NCBI RefSeq assembly: GCF_013170825.1
Contig: NZ_CP033365.1
Span: 1,733,501-1,797,500, forward strand
Reading direction: 5' to 3'
From: Mesorhizobium sp. NZP2298
Lineage (GTDB): Bacteria > Pseudomonadota > Alphaproteobacteria > Rhizobiales > Rhizobiaceae
DNA: 64,000 nucleotides
Shown here: positions 18,280 to 26,948 of the stretch, piece by piece
Numbering within the stretch: the first letter of the stretch is position 1
Layout: every line of letters begins with the position of its first letter
Program-made: the position numbers and the translations under genes
The notes under the pieces: generated by a model
Database searches by the model: none
The model's input: only the letters and a program-made list of their open reading frames with translations
What the model was told of the DNA's origin: nothing

Positions 18280-19080
18280 TCAGTTTGGGCCAGCAGGGTT
18301 TCCCCGGCCCCAACGCGCCGTGGTGGTGGGTGGTTCGGGCGCCGCTGGCTGAGCCGCGACCGGTGGCTGGTCGGGAGCGGGAGCCACGGTATCCTCGTCG
18401 GCGCCGGCAAAAAGCGGCACGCCGCGGCTGCGCAGGACAAGCACCAGCACCGCGCCTGCAATGATGCCGCCGATGTGGCAGGCCCAGGAAATCTGATCCT
18501 CGCCACCAGCAGCGAACATGAAGACCTGGAACAGCACCCACAGGATAAGCGGGATGAAGGCCGGAATGCGCAGCGGTATGCGGGCAAAGGCAAGCACCCA
18601 GACCTTCACCCTGGGATAGAGGATCAGGTAGGCGACGACCACGCCAGCGATGGCGCCGGAGGCGCCGATCAGCGGCACCTGCGAGTCCCAGGCGACGAAG
18701 CTCTGGAAGGCGGCGCCGGCGACGGCGCACAGGAGGTAGAAGATGAGGTAGCGGATGTGGCCGAGGGCATCCTCGACATTGTCGCCGAACACCCACAGGA
18801 ACAGCATGTTGCCGCCAAGGTGGAAGATGTCGGCATGCAGGAAGGAATAGGTGAGGTAGCTCAGGCTTTCGGGGATGACGACAAAGCGAGGGTCGAGTTC
18901 GGCCGTGTCATGGACGACGGACGGGATGAAGCCGAGGCCAAGCACGGCGGCGTTGGTGAAGTTCTCGCCGCCGAGCGCGGTGACGCAATAGACCAGCGCG
19001 TTGACCACGATCAGGCCGATCGTCACATATTGCAGGCGGATGTGGCGCAGCCTGTTGGTGTCGTAAAGCGGGATGAACAT
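18280..19080 (-). CDS. Rhomboid-family intramembrane serine protease
   Basis: A 266-residue membrane protease. The catalytic serine lies in GASG (Ser141), the catalytic histidine is in SWACHIGG (His202), and HLGGNMLFLWVFGDNVED marks the family. Six or more membrane helices are predicted, followed by a proline/alanine-rich cytoplasmic tail. It cleaves membrane-spanning substrates; none is known here. The ATG at 19080 follows GGAGGGG, which rules out the longer upstream frame. It is the last of four genes read in the same direction. Confidence 0.92.
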   Translation of the reverse strand: MFIPLYDTNRLRHIRLQYVTIGLIVVNALVYCVTALGGENFTNAAVLGLGFIPSVVHDTAELDPRFVVIPESLSYLTYSFLHADIFHLGGNMLFLWVFGDNVEDALGHIRYLIFYLLCAVAGAAFQSFVAWDSQVPLIGASGAIAGVVVAYLILYPRVKVWVLAFARIPLRIPAFIPLILWVLFQVFMFAAGGEDQISWACHIGGIIAGAVLVLVLRSRGVPLFAGADEDTVAPAPDQPPVAAQPAAPEPPTTTARWGRGNPAGPN

Positions 19081-19111
19081 GCGTGTCTGGCCCCTCCCGC
19101 TTTCGGTCCGT

Positions 19112-19693
19112 TCAGCGGTTCTTGCCGGGAACCCATAGCACGTCGGCATTTCCATTGTCATTGACCGCCCGGGCGGCGACAAACAGGAAGTCCGAGACGC
19201 GGTTGATGTATTTCAGCCCGTCGCGATTGACATGCTCGCCCGGATCTTGAGCGAGCGCCACCATCAGCCGTTCGGCCCGCCGTGCCACGGTGCGGGCAAG
19301 ATGCAGGGCAGCGGCAGCCGGCGTGCCGCCGTTGAGCACGAAGGATTTGAGCGGCTGCAGATTCTTGTTGAGGAGGTCGATGTCCTTTTCGACACGGTCG
19401 GTCTGCACGGGCGTGATCCGCAAAGGCTCATAGCCAAGCGGCTTGCCGTCGTCGGGTACGGCAAGGTCAGCACCGAGGTCGAACAGATCGTTCTGGATGC
19501 GCGAAAGCATGGCATCGATCGCCGGGTGGTTCGCTGCCGTGTGGACACGGGCAACGCCAATGCAGGCATTGGCCTCGTCGACCGTGCCGTAGGCATCCAC
19601 CCGCAGGTCGGATTTCAGCCGCCGCTCGCCAGTACCGAGTCCTGTTGTGCCGTCATCGCCGGTGCGGGTGTAGATCTTGTTGAGCTTGACCAC
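19112..19693 (-). CDS. Cob(I)yrinic acid a,c-diamide adenosyltransferase, PduO type
   Basis: A 193-residue ATP:cob(I)alamin adenosyltransferase that makes adenosylcobalamin from corrinoid and ATP. The N-terminal ATP-binding motif KLNKIYTRTGDDGTTGLGTG and the later RTVARRAERLMVAL and YINRVSDFLFVAARA stretches are diagnostic of the PduO family (not the CobA/BtuR family). It is 31 bp upstream of the rhomboid gene and 19 bp downstream of the small membrane protein gene. Confidence 0.93.
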   Translation of the reverse strand: MVKLNKIYTRTGDDGTTGLGTGERRLKSDLRVDAYGTVDEANACIGVARVHTAANHPAIDAMLSRIQNDLFDLGADLAVPDDGKPLGYEPLRITPVQTDRVEKDIDLLNKNLQPLKSFVLNGGTPAAAALHLARTVARRAERLMVALAQDPGEHVNRDGLKYINRVSDFLFVAARAVNDNGNADVLWVPGKNR

Positions 19694-19712
19694 ATCGCCT
19701 CCCCAACGGTCC

Positions 19713-19904
19713 TCATTTGCGGGTGAAATACACCGCCAGCAGGATCAGCACCAGCGCCACGGCCTGCAGCATGACGCGTGCCTGCATCAGCTTGTTCGAG
19801 GTGACGCCGGAACCGCCGCGCATCATGTTGATGAGGCCCCGGATCAGCACGATCACCACGGCGGCCATGACCAGAATGGCGAGGATATTGAAGACGGTTG
19901 CCAT
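19713..19904 (-). CDS. Small twin-transmembrane protein (HIG1-like)
   Basis: A 63-residue protein with two membrane helices (FNILAILVMAAVVIVLIRGL and ARVMLQAVALVLILLAVYF) joined by the loop INMMRGGSGVTSNKLMQ. This is the pattern of bacterial twin-transmembrane proteins related to the HIG1 domain, whose relatives associate with respiratory complexes. The ATG at 19904 starts 26 bp after the SDR gene ends. The assignment is by pattern; a role in respiration is only inferred. Confidence 0.82.
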   Translation of the reverse strand: MATVFNILAILVMAAVVIVLIRGLINMMRGGSGVTSNKLMQARVMLQAVALVLILLAVYFTRK

Positions 19905-19930
19905 TGTTGCGTTTCCAGTTGTTTTCGCGT

Positions 19931-20806
19931 TCAGGCGCGTTTGGCCATCAGGCGGTAGAGCATCGATGCCGGCAGGATGCGTTTGAATGCAGCGCCGATC
20001 CTGGCCGGCACCGTTACCACATAGTGCGGGCGCGGGCGCCGCGACAGAAGTGCATGGCGCAGAACCTTGTGGACCACTTCCGGCCCAGGCTTCAGCGCCG
20101 ATTGGCTGCCGCCGGCCCGCAGCCGTTCCAACTGCGCGGCATAGTCCGCACCGTGCACGGAATTTTCGATATCGATGTTTTTCAGGAACCAGGGCAGGCC
20201 GTTGCTGGCGATCTTCGATTTCACCGGTCCCGGTTCGATGAGCGAAACATGAATGCCGCTGCCTTCCAGTTCCTGGCGCTGGCAGAGCATCAGGGCCTCG
20301 AGCGCATGTTTCGACGCCGAATAGGCGCCGCGAAAACGCACCGGCACGAGGCCGAGTATCGATGAGCAATGGACAATGCGGCCGTGACCCTGGCGGCGCA
20401 TCACCGGGACCAGACGGCGGGTCAGATCGTGCCAGCCGAAGAAATTGACCTCGAACTGCTCCTTGAGCGCGGCCACCGACAGGTCCTCGACCGCACCGGC
20501 CTGCGCGTAGGCGCCATTGTTGAACAAGGCGTCGAGCCGGCCGCCGGTGCGTTCGAGCACTGAAGTCACCAGGGCGGCGATAGAATCCGGTTCGCCGTAG
20601 TCGAGGTAAAAAGCCTCGATGCCGTCCGCTTCGAGGGCTGCGATGTCTTGCGGCTTGCGCGCCGTCGCGAACACCCGCCAGCCCTCGGCCTTCAACGCTC
20701 GGGCGCAATAGGCACCTATCCCCGAAGACGCGCCGGTGATGATGACGGTGCGCAACTCCGCCGCTGGAGAATTCGTGGTTTGACGAAGGGTTGCCATTTG
20801 CCGCAT
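19931..20806 (-). CDS. Short-chain dehydrogenase/reductase
   Basis: A 291-residue NAD(P)-dependent SDR. The cofactor motif TGASSGIG is at residues 24-31, NNGAY at 96-100, the catalytic serine is Ser149 and the YxxxK pair is Tyr162/Lys166. The substrate is unknown. The first ATG (20806) is preceded by GGGAAG and preferred over a second ATG nine bases later. It heads the run SDR, small membrane protein, adenosyltransferase, rhomboid, and is divergent from yihY with 49 bp between the starts. Confidence 0.9.
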   Translation of the reverse strand: MRQMATLRQTTNSPAAELRTVIITGASSGIGAYCARALKAEGWRVFATARKPQDIAALEADGIEAFYLDYGEPDSIAALVTSVLERTGGRLDALFNNGAYAQAGAVEDLSVAALKEQFEVNFFGWHDLTRRLVPVMRRQGHGRIVHCSSILGLVPVRFRGAYSASKHALEALMLCQRQELEGSGIHVSLIEPGPVKSKIASNGLPWFLKNIDIENSVHGADYAAQLERLRAGGSQSALKPGPEVVHKVLRHALLSRRPRPHYVVTVPARIGAAFKRILPASMLYRLMAKRA

Positions 20807-20855
20807 TCACTTCCCATATTCGCGGCGTCTAGACAATCGAAGGGGAGCGCGCGTT

Positions 20856-21707
20856 TTGCTGCGGAATATTGTCGCCCTGCGCCGCGTGCTCTACGACGCG
20901 CTCGGTCATTTCAACACCGATGACGGCTGGGCGATGGCCAGCCATCTGGCGATCACTTCGCTGATGGCGCTGTTTCCGTTCCTGATTTTCGCCACGACGC
21001 TGGGCAGCTTCCTTGGCGCCGAGGCCTTTGCCGACACGGCCGTGCACCTGGTCTTCGACACCTGGCCCGATCAGATCGCCAAGCCGATTGCGCATGAGGT
21101 GCTGAATGTGCTGACCGTCCGGCGCACCGACCTGTTGACCTATGGCGTGCTGCTCGCCGCCTACTTTGCCTCGAACGGCATCGAGGCGCTGCGCACGTCG
21201 CTCAACCGGGCCTATCGCGTCACGGAGACGCGCGGCATCATCTATCGTCGTGTGCAGAGCATCTTCTTCGTGCTGATCGCCACCGCCGGGTTCCTGGCGA
21301 TCAGCGTGCTCCTGGTGTTCGCGCCGTTGCTGGCGCGGCTGGCGGAAGCCCATTTCGAGTGGATCAAGCCCTATACCGGCACGATCACACTGTGGCGCTA
21401 CGTCATTGCCTCAACCGTCATCATCGGCGGGCTGTTTGCCGTGCACTACTGGCTGCCGGCCGGCAAGCGCCGCTTCGTCTCGCTGGTGCCGGGCATCGTC
21501 TTCACGCTGGCGGCGTGGCTTATCGGCTCGACGATGTTCGCCACTTATCTCGACCATTTCTCGTCCTATGTGACGACCTATGCCGGACTGGCCTCGATCA
21601 TGATCGCGGTGGTCTTCCTCTACATCGTCTCGGCGATCTTCATCCTTGGCGGCGAGCTCAATGCCGCGATCAGCCGCTATCTGGAGGCGCGTGCAAGAGT
21701 CGGCTGA
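20856..21707 (+). CDS. yihY: YihY/BrkB-family inner-membrane protein
   Basis: A 283-residue membrane protein with about six helices, belonging to the YihY (UPF0761/BrkB) family. Visible traits are GWAMASHLAITSLMALFPFL near the N-terminus, and YTGTITLWRYVIASTVIIGG and SSYVTTYAGLASIMIAVVFL later. Its biochemical function is not established. The start is TTG at 20856 with AGGGGAG eight bases before it. The gene converges with eamA. Confidence 0.88.
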   Translation: MLRNIVALRRVLYDALGHFNTDDGWAMASHLAITSLMALFPFLIFATTLGSFLGAEAFADTAVHLVFDTWPDQIAKPIAHEVLNVLTVRRTDLLTYGVLLAAYFASNGIEALRTSLNRAYRVTETRGIIYRRVQSIFFVLIATAGFLAISVLLVFAPLLARLAEAHFEWIKPYTGTITLWRYVIASTVIIGGLFAVHYWLPAGKRRFVSLVPGIVFTLAAWLIGSTMFATYLDHFSSYVTTYAGLASIMIAVVFLYIVSAIFILGGELNAAISRYLEARARVG

Positions 21708-21733
21708 GCCGATACCGGCCGGATTGAGGAGCC

Positions 21734-21804
21734 GAGAATTGAGGAATTGAACAAGAAGCACACAGCACCAGATTTGGCCGCTTTCCTCAGTTCCTCAGTT
21801 CCTC
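21734..21804. terminator. Bidirectional hairpin between convergent yihY and eamA
   Basis: The left arm (21734-21750) has repeated TTGAGGA units. It pairs with the right arm (21787-21804), which is made of repeated CAGTTCCT units and covers the last codons of eamA. There are two wobbles and one bulge over about 17 bp, and the loop is 36 bases. Confidence 0.45.
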
Positions 21805-22683
21805 GATTCTTCCCCTGGTCTGCCGCGCCGTTGCCAGGCCAACGCCGAAAGTCGTGATGGCCATGCCGACGATCTGCAGCGCGTTGAGTTGCTCGTCGAA
21901 CAACGCCCAGGCGATGATCGCCGTTACCGCCGGGACAAGGTAGAACAGCGAGGCGACCTTTGACATCTCGCCGTCGCGGATCATCACCATCAACAGGAAG
22001 ATGGCGCCCAGCGACAGCACCAGTACGAGCCAGGCCATGGCGAAGATCAGTTCGCCGTTGATGATGACGGTGTGTGTCTCGAAGGCAAGCGCGGCAAGGA
22101 TCATCAGCGAGGCGCCGCCGACATATTGCCACATGGTGGCGGCCACGAGGTCGCCGCCGGAAGCGAAACGCTTCTGCCAGATGGTGCCGGCGCTCATGCC
22201 GAGCACCGAAACCAGCGAGGCGGTCAGGGTCGCGACGGTCACGCCGCCGCCCAGCGCCCCGAGTTTTGGCCACAGCACGATGACGATGCCGATCAGGCCA
22301 ATGCCAAGGCCAAGCCAGTGGCGCGGCAGGATTGCCTCGCCGAGGAACTTGCCGGCAAGCACCGCCGTGATCAGCGGTTGCAGGCCAACGATCAGGGCTG
22401 AAAACCCGGCCGGCATGCCCCTGTGGATGGCCCAGAAGACGGCGCCGAGATAGACGCCATGCATGAGCACACCGGCGCCGGTGGCGTGCAGCGCCTCCTT
22501 GCGGGTGGCTCGCTTCGAGCCCAGCACCGGCATCAGGACAGCCAGCAGGATGGCGGCGATGACGAAACGCGCGGCGAGGAAGGTGAAAGGCTCCGCCCAT
22601 GGCATGGCGTAGCGCGCACCAATGAATCCGGTCGCCCACAGGACGACGAAGGTTGCGGGGATGAACCGCTTGATGCCGTGCAT
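21787..22683 (-). CDS. EamA-family (DMT) transporter
   Basis: A 298-residue drug/metabolite transporter with ten predicted helices in two EamA repeats. Typical pieces are FVVLWATGFIGARYAMPWAE at the N-terminus and ASLFYLVPAVTAIIAWALFD in the second repeat. The substrate cannot be told from sequence; relatives export amino acids or metabolites. It stands alone, converging with yihY. Confidence 0.88.
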   Translation of the reverse strand: MHGIKRFIPATFVVLWATGFIGARYAMPWAEPFTFLAARFVIAAILLAVLMPVLGSKRATRKEALHATGAGVLMHGVYLGAVFWAIHRGMPAGFSALIVGLQPLITAVLAGKFLGEAILPRHWLGLGIGLIGIVIVLWPKLGALGGGVTVATLTASLVSVLGMSAGTIWQKRFASGGDLVAATMWQYVGGASLMILAALAFETHTVIINGELIFAMAWLVLVLSLGAIFLLMVMIRDGEMSKVASLFYLVPAVTAIIAWALFDEQLNALQIVGMAITTFGVGLATARQTRGRIEELRN

Positions 22684-22833
22684 TTTCCGGAGACCGCCGC
22701 GTTGGGGAGAGTTGACCGTGGCGATGCTCTAGTCCCGTTCAACGCAGCGTGCAAAATGAAACGATTGATCCATGCATCACGGGAATTCAACGGAGCGGTG
22801 GGTTCGACAGGGCTTTCCAGAGCCTCGCTGGGC

Positions 22834-23709
22834 TCACAGACCAACCATCCGCCTGATGTCGGCAGGTGTCGCGCCGGCCCCGCGCAGCTTGGCAAGGCCG
22901 GTGTCGCCAAGGCTCTTCGACAGTTTTCGCCCGTCCGGCCCGAGGATGAGCCGATGGTGGAAGTAGGCGGGTTGCGGCAGCCCGAGCAATTCCTGCAGCA
23001 GGCGCTGCACGCCGGTGGCTGAAAACAGGTCCTGTCCGCGCACGACATGGCTGACGCCTTGCAGGGCGTCGTCTACAATGACGGCGAGGTGGTAGCTGGT
23101 CGGGATGTCGCGCCGTGCCACGATCACGTCGCCCCAATCCTGTGGACGGGCCTCGACCGGGCGCGTCGCGGATAGCGTCTCATCGGTGAATTCGGTCCAG
23201 GCGAGGACCTTGCCGACACGCGCCCTGGCGGCGCCGACATCCAGCCGCCAGGCAAAAGGCTCGTTGCCGGCGATGCGCCGTTTGCGTTCTTTCACCGGCA
23301 GCGCCTTGTCGGCGGGGGGATAGAGCGGCACGCCGTCGGGATCGCGCGGCCAGTCACGCCCGCGCTTTTCGCTGTCGGCGATGAAGGCCCTGATGTCGCC
23401 TCGGCTCATGAAGGCGGGATAGACGAGTTCTTCGTGGATCAGCCGGTCAAGCACCGCCTGATACTCCGCGAAATGCTCGGACTGGCGGCGCACTGGCTCT
23501 TCCCAGCCAAGCCCCAGCCATTTCAGATCCGCAAGCACGCCCGCCTCGAATTGCGGCGTGCAGCGCGTGGTGTCGATATCCTCGATGCGCAGCAGCAGGC
23601 GGCCGCCAGTGACCTTGGCGAGCTTCTGGTTGAGCAGCGCCGAATAGGCGTGGCCGAGATGCAGTTCGCCGTTGGGGCTGGGCGCGAAGCGGAATGTCAG
23701 GAGCGTCAT
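22834..23709 (-). CDS. gluQ: Glutamyl-Q tRNA(Asp) synthetase
   Basis: A 291-residue GluRS paralogue lacking the anticodon-binding domain. GluQRS attaches glutamate to queuosine at position 34 of tRNA(Asp). The class I motifs are HLGH (residues 17-20) and RKLSKS near the C-terminus. The zinc-binding cysteines of E. coli GluQRS are missing: the matching region reads YPAFMSRGDIRAF. It is divergent from the DNA glycosylase gene. Confidence 0.93.
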   Translation of the reverse strand: MTLLTFRFAPSPNGELHLGHAYSALLNQKLAKVTGGRLLLRIEDIDTTRCTPQFEAGVLADLKWLGLGWEEPVRRQSEHFAEYQAVLDRLIHEELVYPAFMSRGDIRAFIADSEKRGRDWPRDPDGVPLYPPADKALPVKERKRRIAGNEPFAWRLDVGAARARVGKVLAWTEFTDETLSATRPVEARPQDWGDVIVARRDIPTSYHLAVIVDDALQGVSHVVRGQDLFSATGVQRLLQELLGLPQPAYFHHRLILGPDGRKLSKSLGDTGLAKLRGAGATPADIRRMVGL

Positions 23710-23785
23710 GTCTCGGGCGGCAATCGGGTTGTGCTGCTGTTTCGGCGGTTGCTACCTTGCGGCACATTCCAGGACAAGGAAACCC

Positions 23786-24427
23786 ATGCAACGCATCGCG
23801 ACACTGGACGACATTGCCCGCGGGCTCGATGCGCTTTGCATCATCGATCCGCGCCTGGAAAAGGTGCGCGGCATGGCCGGCGAAGTGCCGCTCAGGCTGT
23901 CCGAGCCGGGCTTCAGGAGCCTGGCCTCGATCATCGTCTCGCAGCAGGTCTCCCGGGCGAGCGCCGATGCGATCTTCGGCCGGCTGACGAAGCTGGTCGA
24001 CCCGCTGACGCCGCAGGCGATCCTTGCCGCCGGTGAGGACATGTTTCGCGAGGCCGGCCTGTCGCGGCCCAAGCAGCGCGGACTCATCGCGGTTGCCCAG
24101 GCCGTGGCCGACGGGCTCGACCTCAATCACCTCTGTTCGCTCGACGCGACCGATGCGATCACGGCGATGACCGCGGTGCCCGGCATCGGCCCCTGGACGG
24201 CGGAAGTGTACCTTCTGTTTGCCGCCGGGCACCCTGACATCTTTCCCGCGCGCGATGTCGCGTTGCAAACGGCGGTCGGCCATGCGCTCGGCATCGACCC
24301 GCGTCCGCCGGAGAAAACACTGATCGCATTGGCCGAATCATGGAGCCCGTGGCGAGGTGTCGCATCGCGGCTTTTCTGGTCCTATTATCGCGAAACCAGG
24401 GGCAGGGACGCCGCGCCGCCGTCCTGA
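23786..24427 (+). CDS. DNA-3-methyladenine glycosylase, AlkA-type HhH-GPD
   Basis: A 213-residue base-excision glycosylase. The helix-hairpin-helix VPGIGPWTAEVYL lies at 131-143 and the catalytic aspartate is Asp157 in PARDVAL. FRSLASIIVSQQVS marks the AlkA/MAG branch. It removes alkylated purines. There is no iron-sulfur cluster motif, which excludes the Nth/MutY branch. The ATG at 23786 follows ACAAGGA. Confidence 0.9.
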   Translation: MQRIATLDDIARGLDALCIIDPRLEKVRGMAGEVPLRLSEPGFRSLASIIVSQQVSRASADAIFGRLTKLVDPLTPQAILAAGEDMFREAGLSRPKQRGLIAVAQAVADGLDLNHLCSLDATDAITAMTAVPGIGPWTAEVYLLFAAGHPDIFPARDVALQTAVGHALGIDPRPPEKTLIALAESWSPWRGVASRLFWSYYRETRGRDAAPPS

Positions 24428-24555
24428 ATCCGCAAAAAAGCATAAAAATCGGGGGGTTTTGACGCTTTGGGCAAGCGACAATCCGCTTCACATCCCTGTC
24501 ATGTCGGGCTTACAGTATCCGCGCCGTTCGGGTCTAGAACCAAGGAGGTAAACAC

Positions 24556-25113
24556 GTGACGGTTGCCGTATCTCCGGATGGGCTTCCAGCACTGGTGCTG
24601 AATGCGGATTACCGTCCGCTCAGCTATTACCCCTTGTCGCTCTGGTCCTGGCAGGATGCCATCAAGGCGGTGTTCCTCGACCGGGTGAACATCGTCGCAG
24701 AATACGAGCATGCGGTGTCCTCGCCGACCTTCTCCATGAAGCTGCCGAGCGTGGTCAGCCTGAAGGCCTATGTGAAGCCGTCCAGGCATCCGGCCTTCAC
24801 CCGCTTCAACGTCTTCCTGCGCGATCGCTTCCAATGCCAGTATTGCGGCACGCCCGAGGATCTGACCTTCGACCATGTCATCCCCCGCCATCGCGGCGGC
24901 GCGACGACCTGGGAGAATGTCGTCGCCGCCTGTTCGCCCTGCAACCTCAGGAAGGGCGGCATGATGCCGGCGCACGCCAAGATGTTTCCGCTGCAGAAGC
25001 CTTATCAGCCGACGGTGCATGATCTGCACAACAACGGCCGCCTGTTCCCGCCGAACCATCTGCATGAAAGCTGGATGGATTATCTCTACTGGGATGTCGA
25101 ACTCGAACCATAG
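24556..25113 (+). CDS. HNH endonuclease
   Basis: A 185-residue HNH nuclease. The zinc ribbon is C94-x2-C97 with C126-x2-C129. The HNH core is F-DHVIPRHRGG (Asp106, His107), then WENVVAACSPCN (Asn130). This single-copy type is widespread in alphaproteobacteria and is not part of a visible restriction or mobile system. It starts at GTG 24556 with an ideal AAGGAGG. Confidence 0.9.
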   Translation: MTVAVSPDGLPALVLNADYRPLSYYPLSLWSWQDAIKAVFLDRVNIVAEYEHAVSSPTFSMKLPSVVSLKAYVKPSRHPAFTRFNVFLRDRFQCQYCGTPEDLTFDHVIPRHRGGATTWENVVAACSPCNLRKGGMMPAHAKMFPLQKPYQPTVHDLHNNGRLFPPNHLHESWMDYLYWDVELEP

Positions 25114-25277
25114 AGTTCGGCAGAAATCCGCCATGCTGGCCGCCTGACGCTGCTTTCTGTGCTTCCCCGTTCTACTGCGTCGCAGTAGAACTGTGCTCAC
25201 GTCCTTAAGTAAGATCCGCTCCGGTTCTCGAAAGCCGCGCCATTCGACTCAGCCTGCCGAATTTCTGCACGAACTCT
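25112..25277. repeat. Fold-back element between the HNH gene and dsbB
   Basis: The left arm (25112-25127, beginning inside the HNH stop codon) and right arm (25261-25277) are inverted and match except for one extra base. A perfect 10-bp hairpin (GTTCTACTGC, loop GTC, GCAGTAGAAC) sits between them at 25169-25191. Confidence 0.6.
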
Positions 25278-25290
25278 GCGTCGCGCTGAT

Positions 25291-25809
25291 TTAGTCGCGG
25301 GCTAGCGCACCCCGGAACGCGACGGCGGCCAGGATGAGGCTAGCGATGGCGTTCCAGCCGGCCAGCGACAGGCCGAGGATGCGAAGGGCCGCCTTGTCGC
25401 AGGAGGGCGGCACGAATTTGTCGAGCGCGTCGAGCACGCCCTTGCCGCCGGTGTCCACCGGGCCGGCGCCCGCCGTGCAGTCGGTCGGGCCGGCCCACCA
25501 CTGCCATTCGACGCCGGAATGGTAGACGCCGAGATAGAGGCCGTAGAGCATCAAGAGACCGCCAATGCCCAGCAGGCCGCGCGTCAGCCATGCGGGCGCG
25601 CGCAGCATCGATGCGATCACCGCCAGCACCATCAGCGGCACGCCGATATAGTAGGGGGTGCGCTGTTCCAGGCAGAGATGGCAGGGGATGTAGCCGCCAA
25701 TGTACTGGAAGCCGAGCGCCGAGCCGACGGTCGCGGCCATGGCGACGGCGAGAAACAGGGCAGTCCGCGTCCGCTGGCGTCCGGTATCGACATTCATGGT
25801 CGCTGTCAT
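25291..25809 (-). CDS. dsbB: Disulfide bond formation protein B
   Basis: A 172-residue inner-membrane DsbB. The quinone-linked pair is C43-H-L-C46 and the second periplasmic pair is C111/C137. Four membrane helices are predicted. It reoxidises DsbA and passes electrons to quinone. The CHLC pair differs from E. coli DsbB but is common in alphaproteobacteria. I use the ATG at 25809; a GTG 27 bases upstream is also possible. Confidence 0.88.
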   Translation of the reverse strand: MTATMNVDTGRQRTRTALFLAVAMAATVGSALGFQYIGGYIPCHLCLEQRTPYYIGVPLMVLAVIASMLRAPAWLTRGLLGIGGLLMLYGLYLGVYHSGVEWQWWAGPTDCTAGAGPVDTGGKGVLDALDKFVPPSCDKAALRILGLSLAGWNAIASLILAAVAFRGALARD

Positions 25810-25851
25810 GGGTCTTTCGTCCGTTGTGTTCGCCACCCGCCGGGTCCGCTT

Positions 25852-25882
25852 GCCCTCAAAACCGTCACCCGGTTTTGAGGGC
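25852..25882. repeat. 13-bp perfect hairpin between the yqaA-like gene and dsbB
   Basis: The arms GCCCTCAAAACCG and CGGTTTTGAGGGC enclose a 5-base loop. The element fills most of the short gap between two same-strand genes. There is no T-tract on the minus strand. Confidence 0.65.
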
Positions 25883-25888
25883 GGGGCC

Positions 25889-26476
25889 TCAGAGGGCGTA
25901 TTTGATCAGGATATAGAGCAAAATCAGGGCAGCCGCGGCAGCGCCGACGATCAGGCCAAGGCGCCTTTCGATGAACTCGCGGATCGACTCGCCATAGCGG
26001 CGCAACAGCCAGGCCAGTAGCAGGAAACGGGCGCCGCGCGCCACGATGGCCAGCACGATGAACAGCGCCAGATTGACGCCGATGACGCCGGACAGGATCG
26101 TCACCACCTTGATCGGCGGCAGGTGCGCCGCACCCGAGGTGATCAGCATCAGGATGATGAAGCCGACGCCCGACGAGGTGCGCAGTTGCTCGAACTCATC
26201 ATACTTGCCGTAGAATTCGAGGATCGGCCGTGCCAGCGCCTCATAAGCGTAGTGGCCGATGAACCAGCCGGCAATGCCGCCCAGCACCGAGGCGACGGTG
26301 GCGATCAGCGCATAGCGATAGGCACGATCCGGCCGCGACAGCGCCATCGGCAGATAGAGCACATCGGCCGGCACCAGGAACACAGAGCTCTCGACGAAAG
26401 CGATGAAGGCCAGCCACCATTCGGCGGATTTGCGGGCCGCCAGCGACAAGGTCCAGTCGTACAGTCCGCGAAGCAT
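25889..26476 (-). CDS. YqaA/DedA-like membrane protein
   Basis: A 195-residue membrane protein of the YqaA (SNARE-associated, DedA-related) family. Typical are EWWLAFIAFVESSVFLVPAD and GGIAGWFIGHYAYEALARPI. Four to five helices are predicted. DedA relatives move lipids or couple to proton motive force; the role here is unknown. The ATG at 26476 follows TAGGAGAG, which decides it over a longer upstream frame. Confidence 0.85.
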   Translation of the reverse strand: MLRGLYDWTLSLAARKSAEWWLAFIAFVESSVFLVPADVLYLPMALSRPDRAYRYALIATVASVLGGIAGWFIGHYAYEALARPILEFYGKYDEFEQLRTSSGVGFIILMLITSGAAHLPPIKVVTILSGVIGVNLALFIVLAIVARGARFLLLAWLLRRYGESIREFIERRLGLIVGAAAAALILLYILIKYAL

Positions 26477-26693
26477 CGGCTCTCCTACTGCATGTGGTCC
26501 AAAATGCGCAGCCGCCCGAGGACAACGGCAGGGATGAAAACAGAGGCACAGGCTTGCGCGTCGGTCCCTTCTGACGCGCCACGCTTCATGCGCCGCCTGT
26601 CTAGAAAGATTTTCCGCGCCGCACAATGGCAGCGCCGCCACGAAATCGAAAGGCGCAGTTGGTCGCATCCGGGGATAGCTGAGAATTGGCCAG

Positions 26694-26721
26694 TTGACGA
26701 ACAGGCCTCCGACCGTATAGT
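26694..26721 (+). promoter_or_regulatory. Promoter of tRNA-Leu
   Basis: TTGACG (26694-26699) and TATAGT (26716-26721) are 16 bp apart. The predicted start is about 20 bases before the tRNA. This is one of the best sigma-70 matches in the window. Confidence 0.75.
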
Positions 26722-26749
26722 CCGCGCCCATCCAGGCTGTCCGGCCTGA

Positions 26750-26834
26750 GCCCCTATGGCGGAATTGGTAGACGCGCTCGACTCAAAATCGAGTTCCGCA
26801 AGGAGTGCTGGTTCGATCCCGGCTAGGGGCACCA
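26750..26834 (+). tRNA. tRNA-Leu (anticodon CAA)
   Basis: The 85-nt sequence folds as a class II tRNA with a long variable arm. The acceptor stem is GCCCCTA/TAGGGGC, discriminator A, with an encoded CCA. The anticodon stem CTCGA/TCGAG closes a 7-base loop CTCAAAA, giving anticodon CAA, which reads UUG. The T-arm contains GGTTCGATCCC. Confidence 0.97.
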
Positions 26835-26948
26835 TTCCATGTTCAGTGATCCGTATTGCTCGCCTGCCCATGATGCAGGGCAAACTCCGCCGACAGGATT
26901 GAGGGCGAAGACCGGCTACAGCGCCAGCCTGCGCCCTCTCCAATCCGT

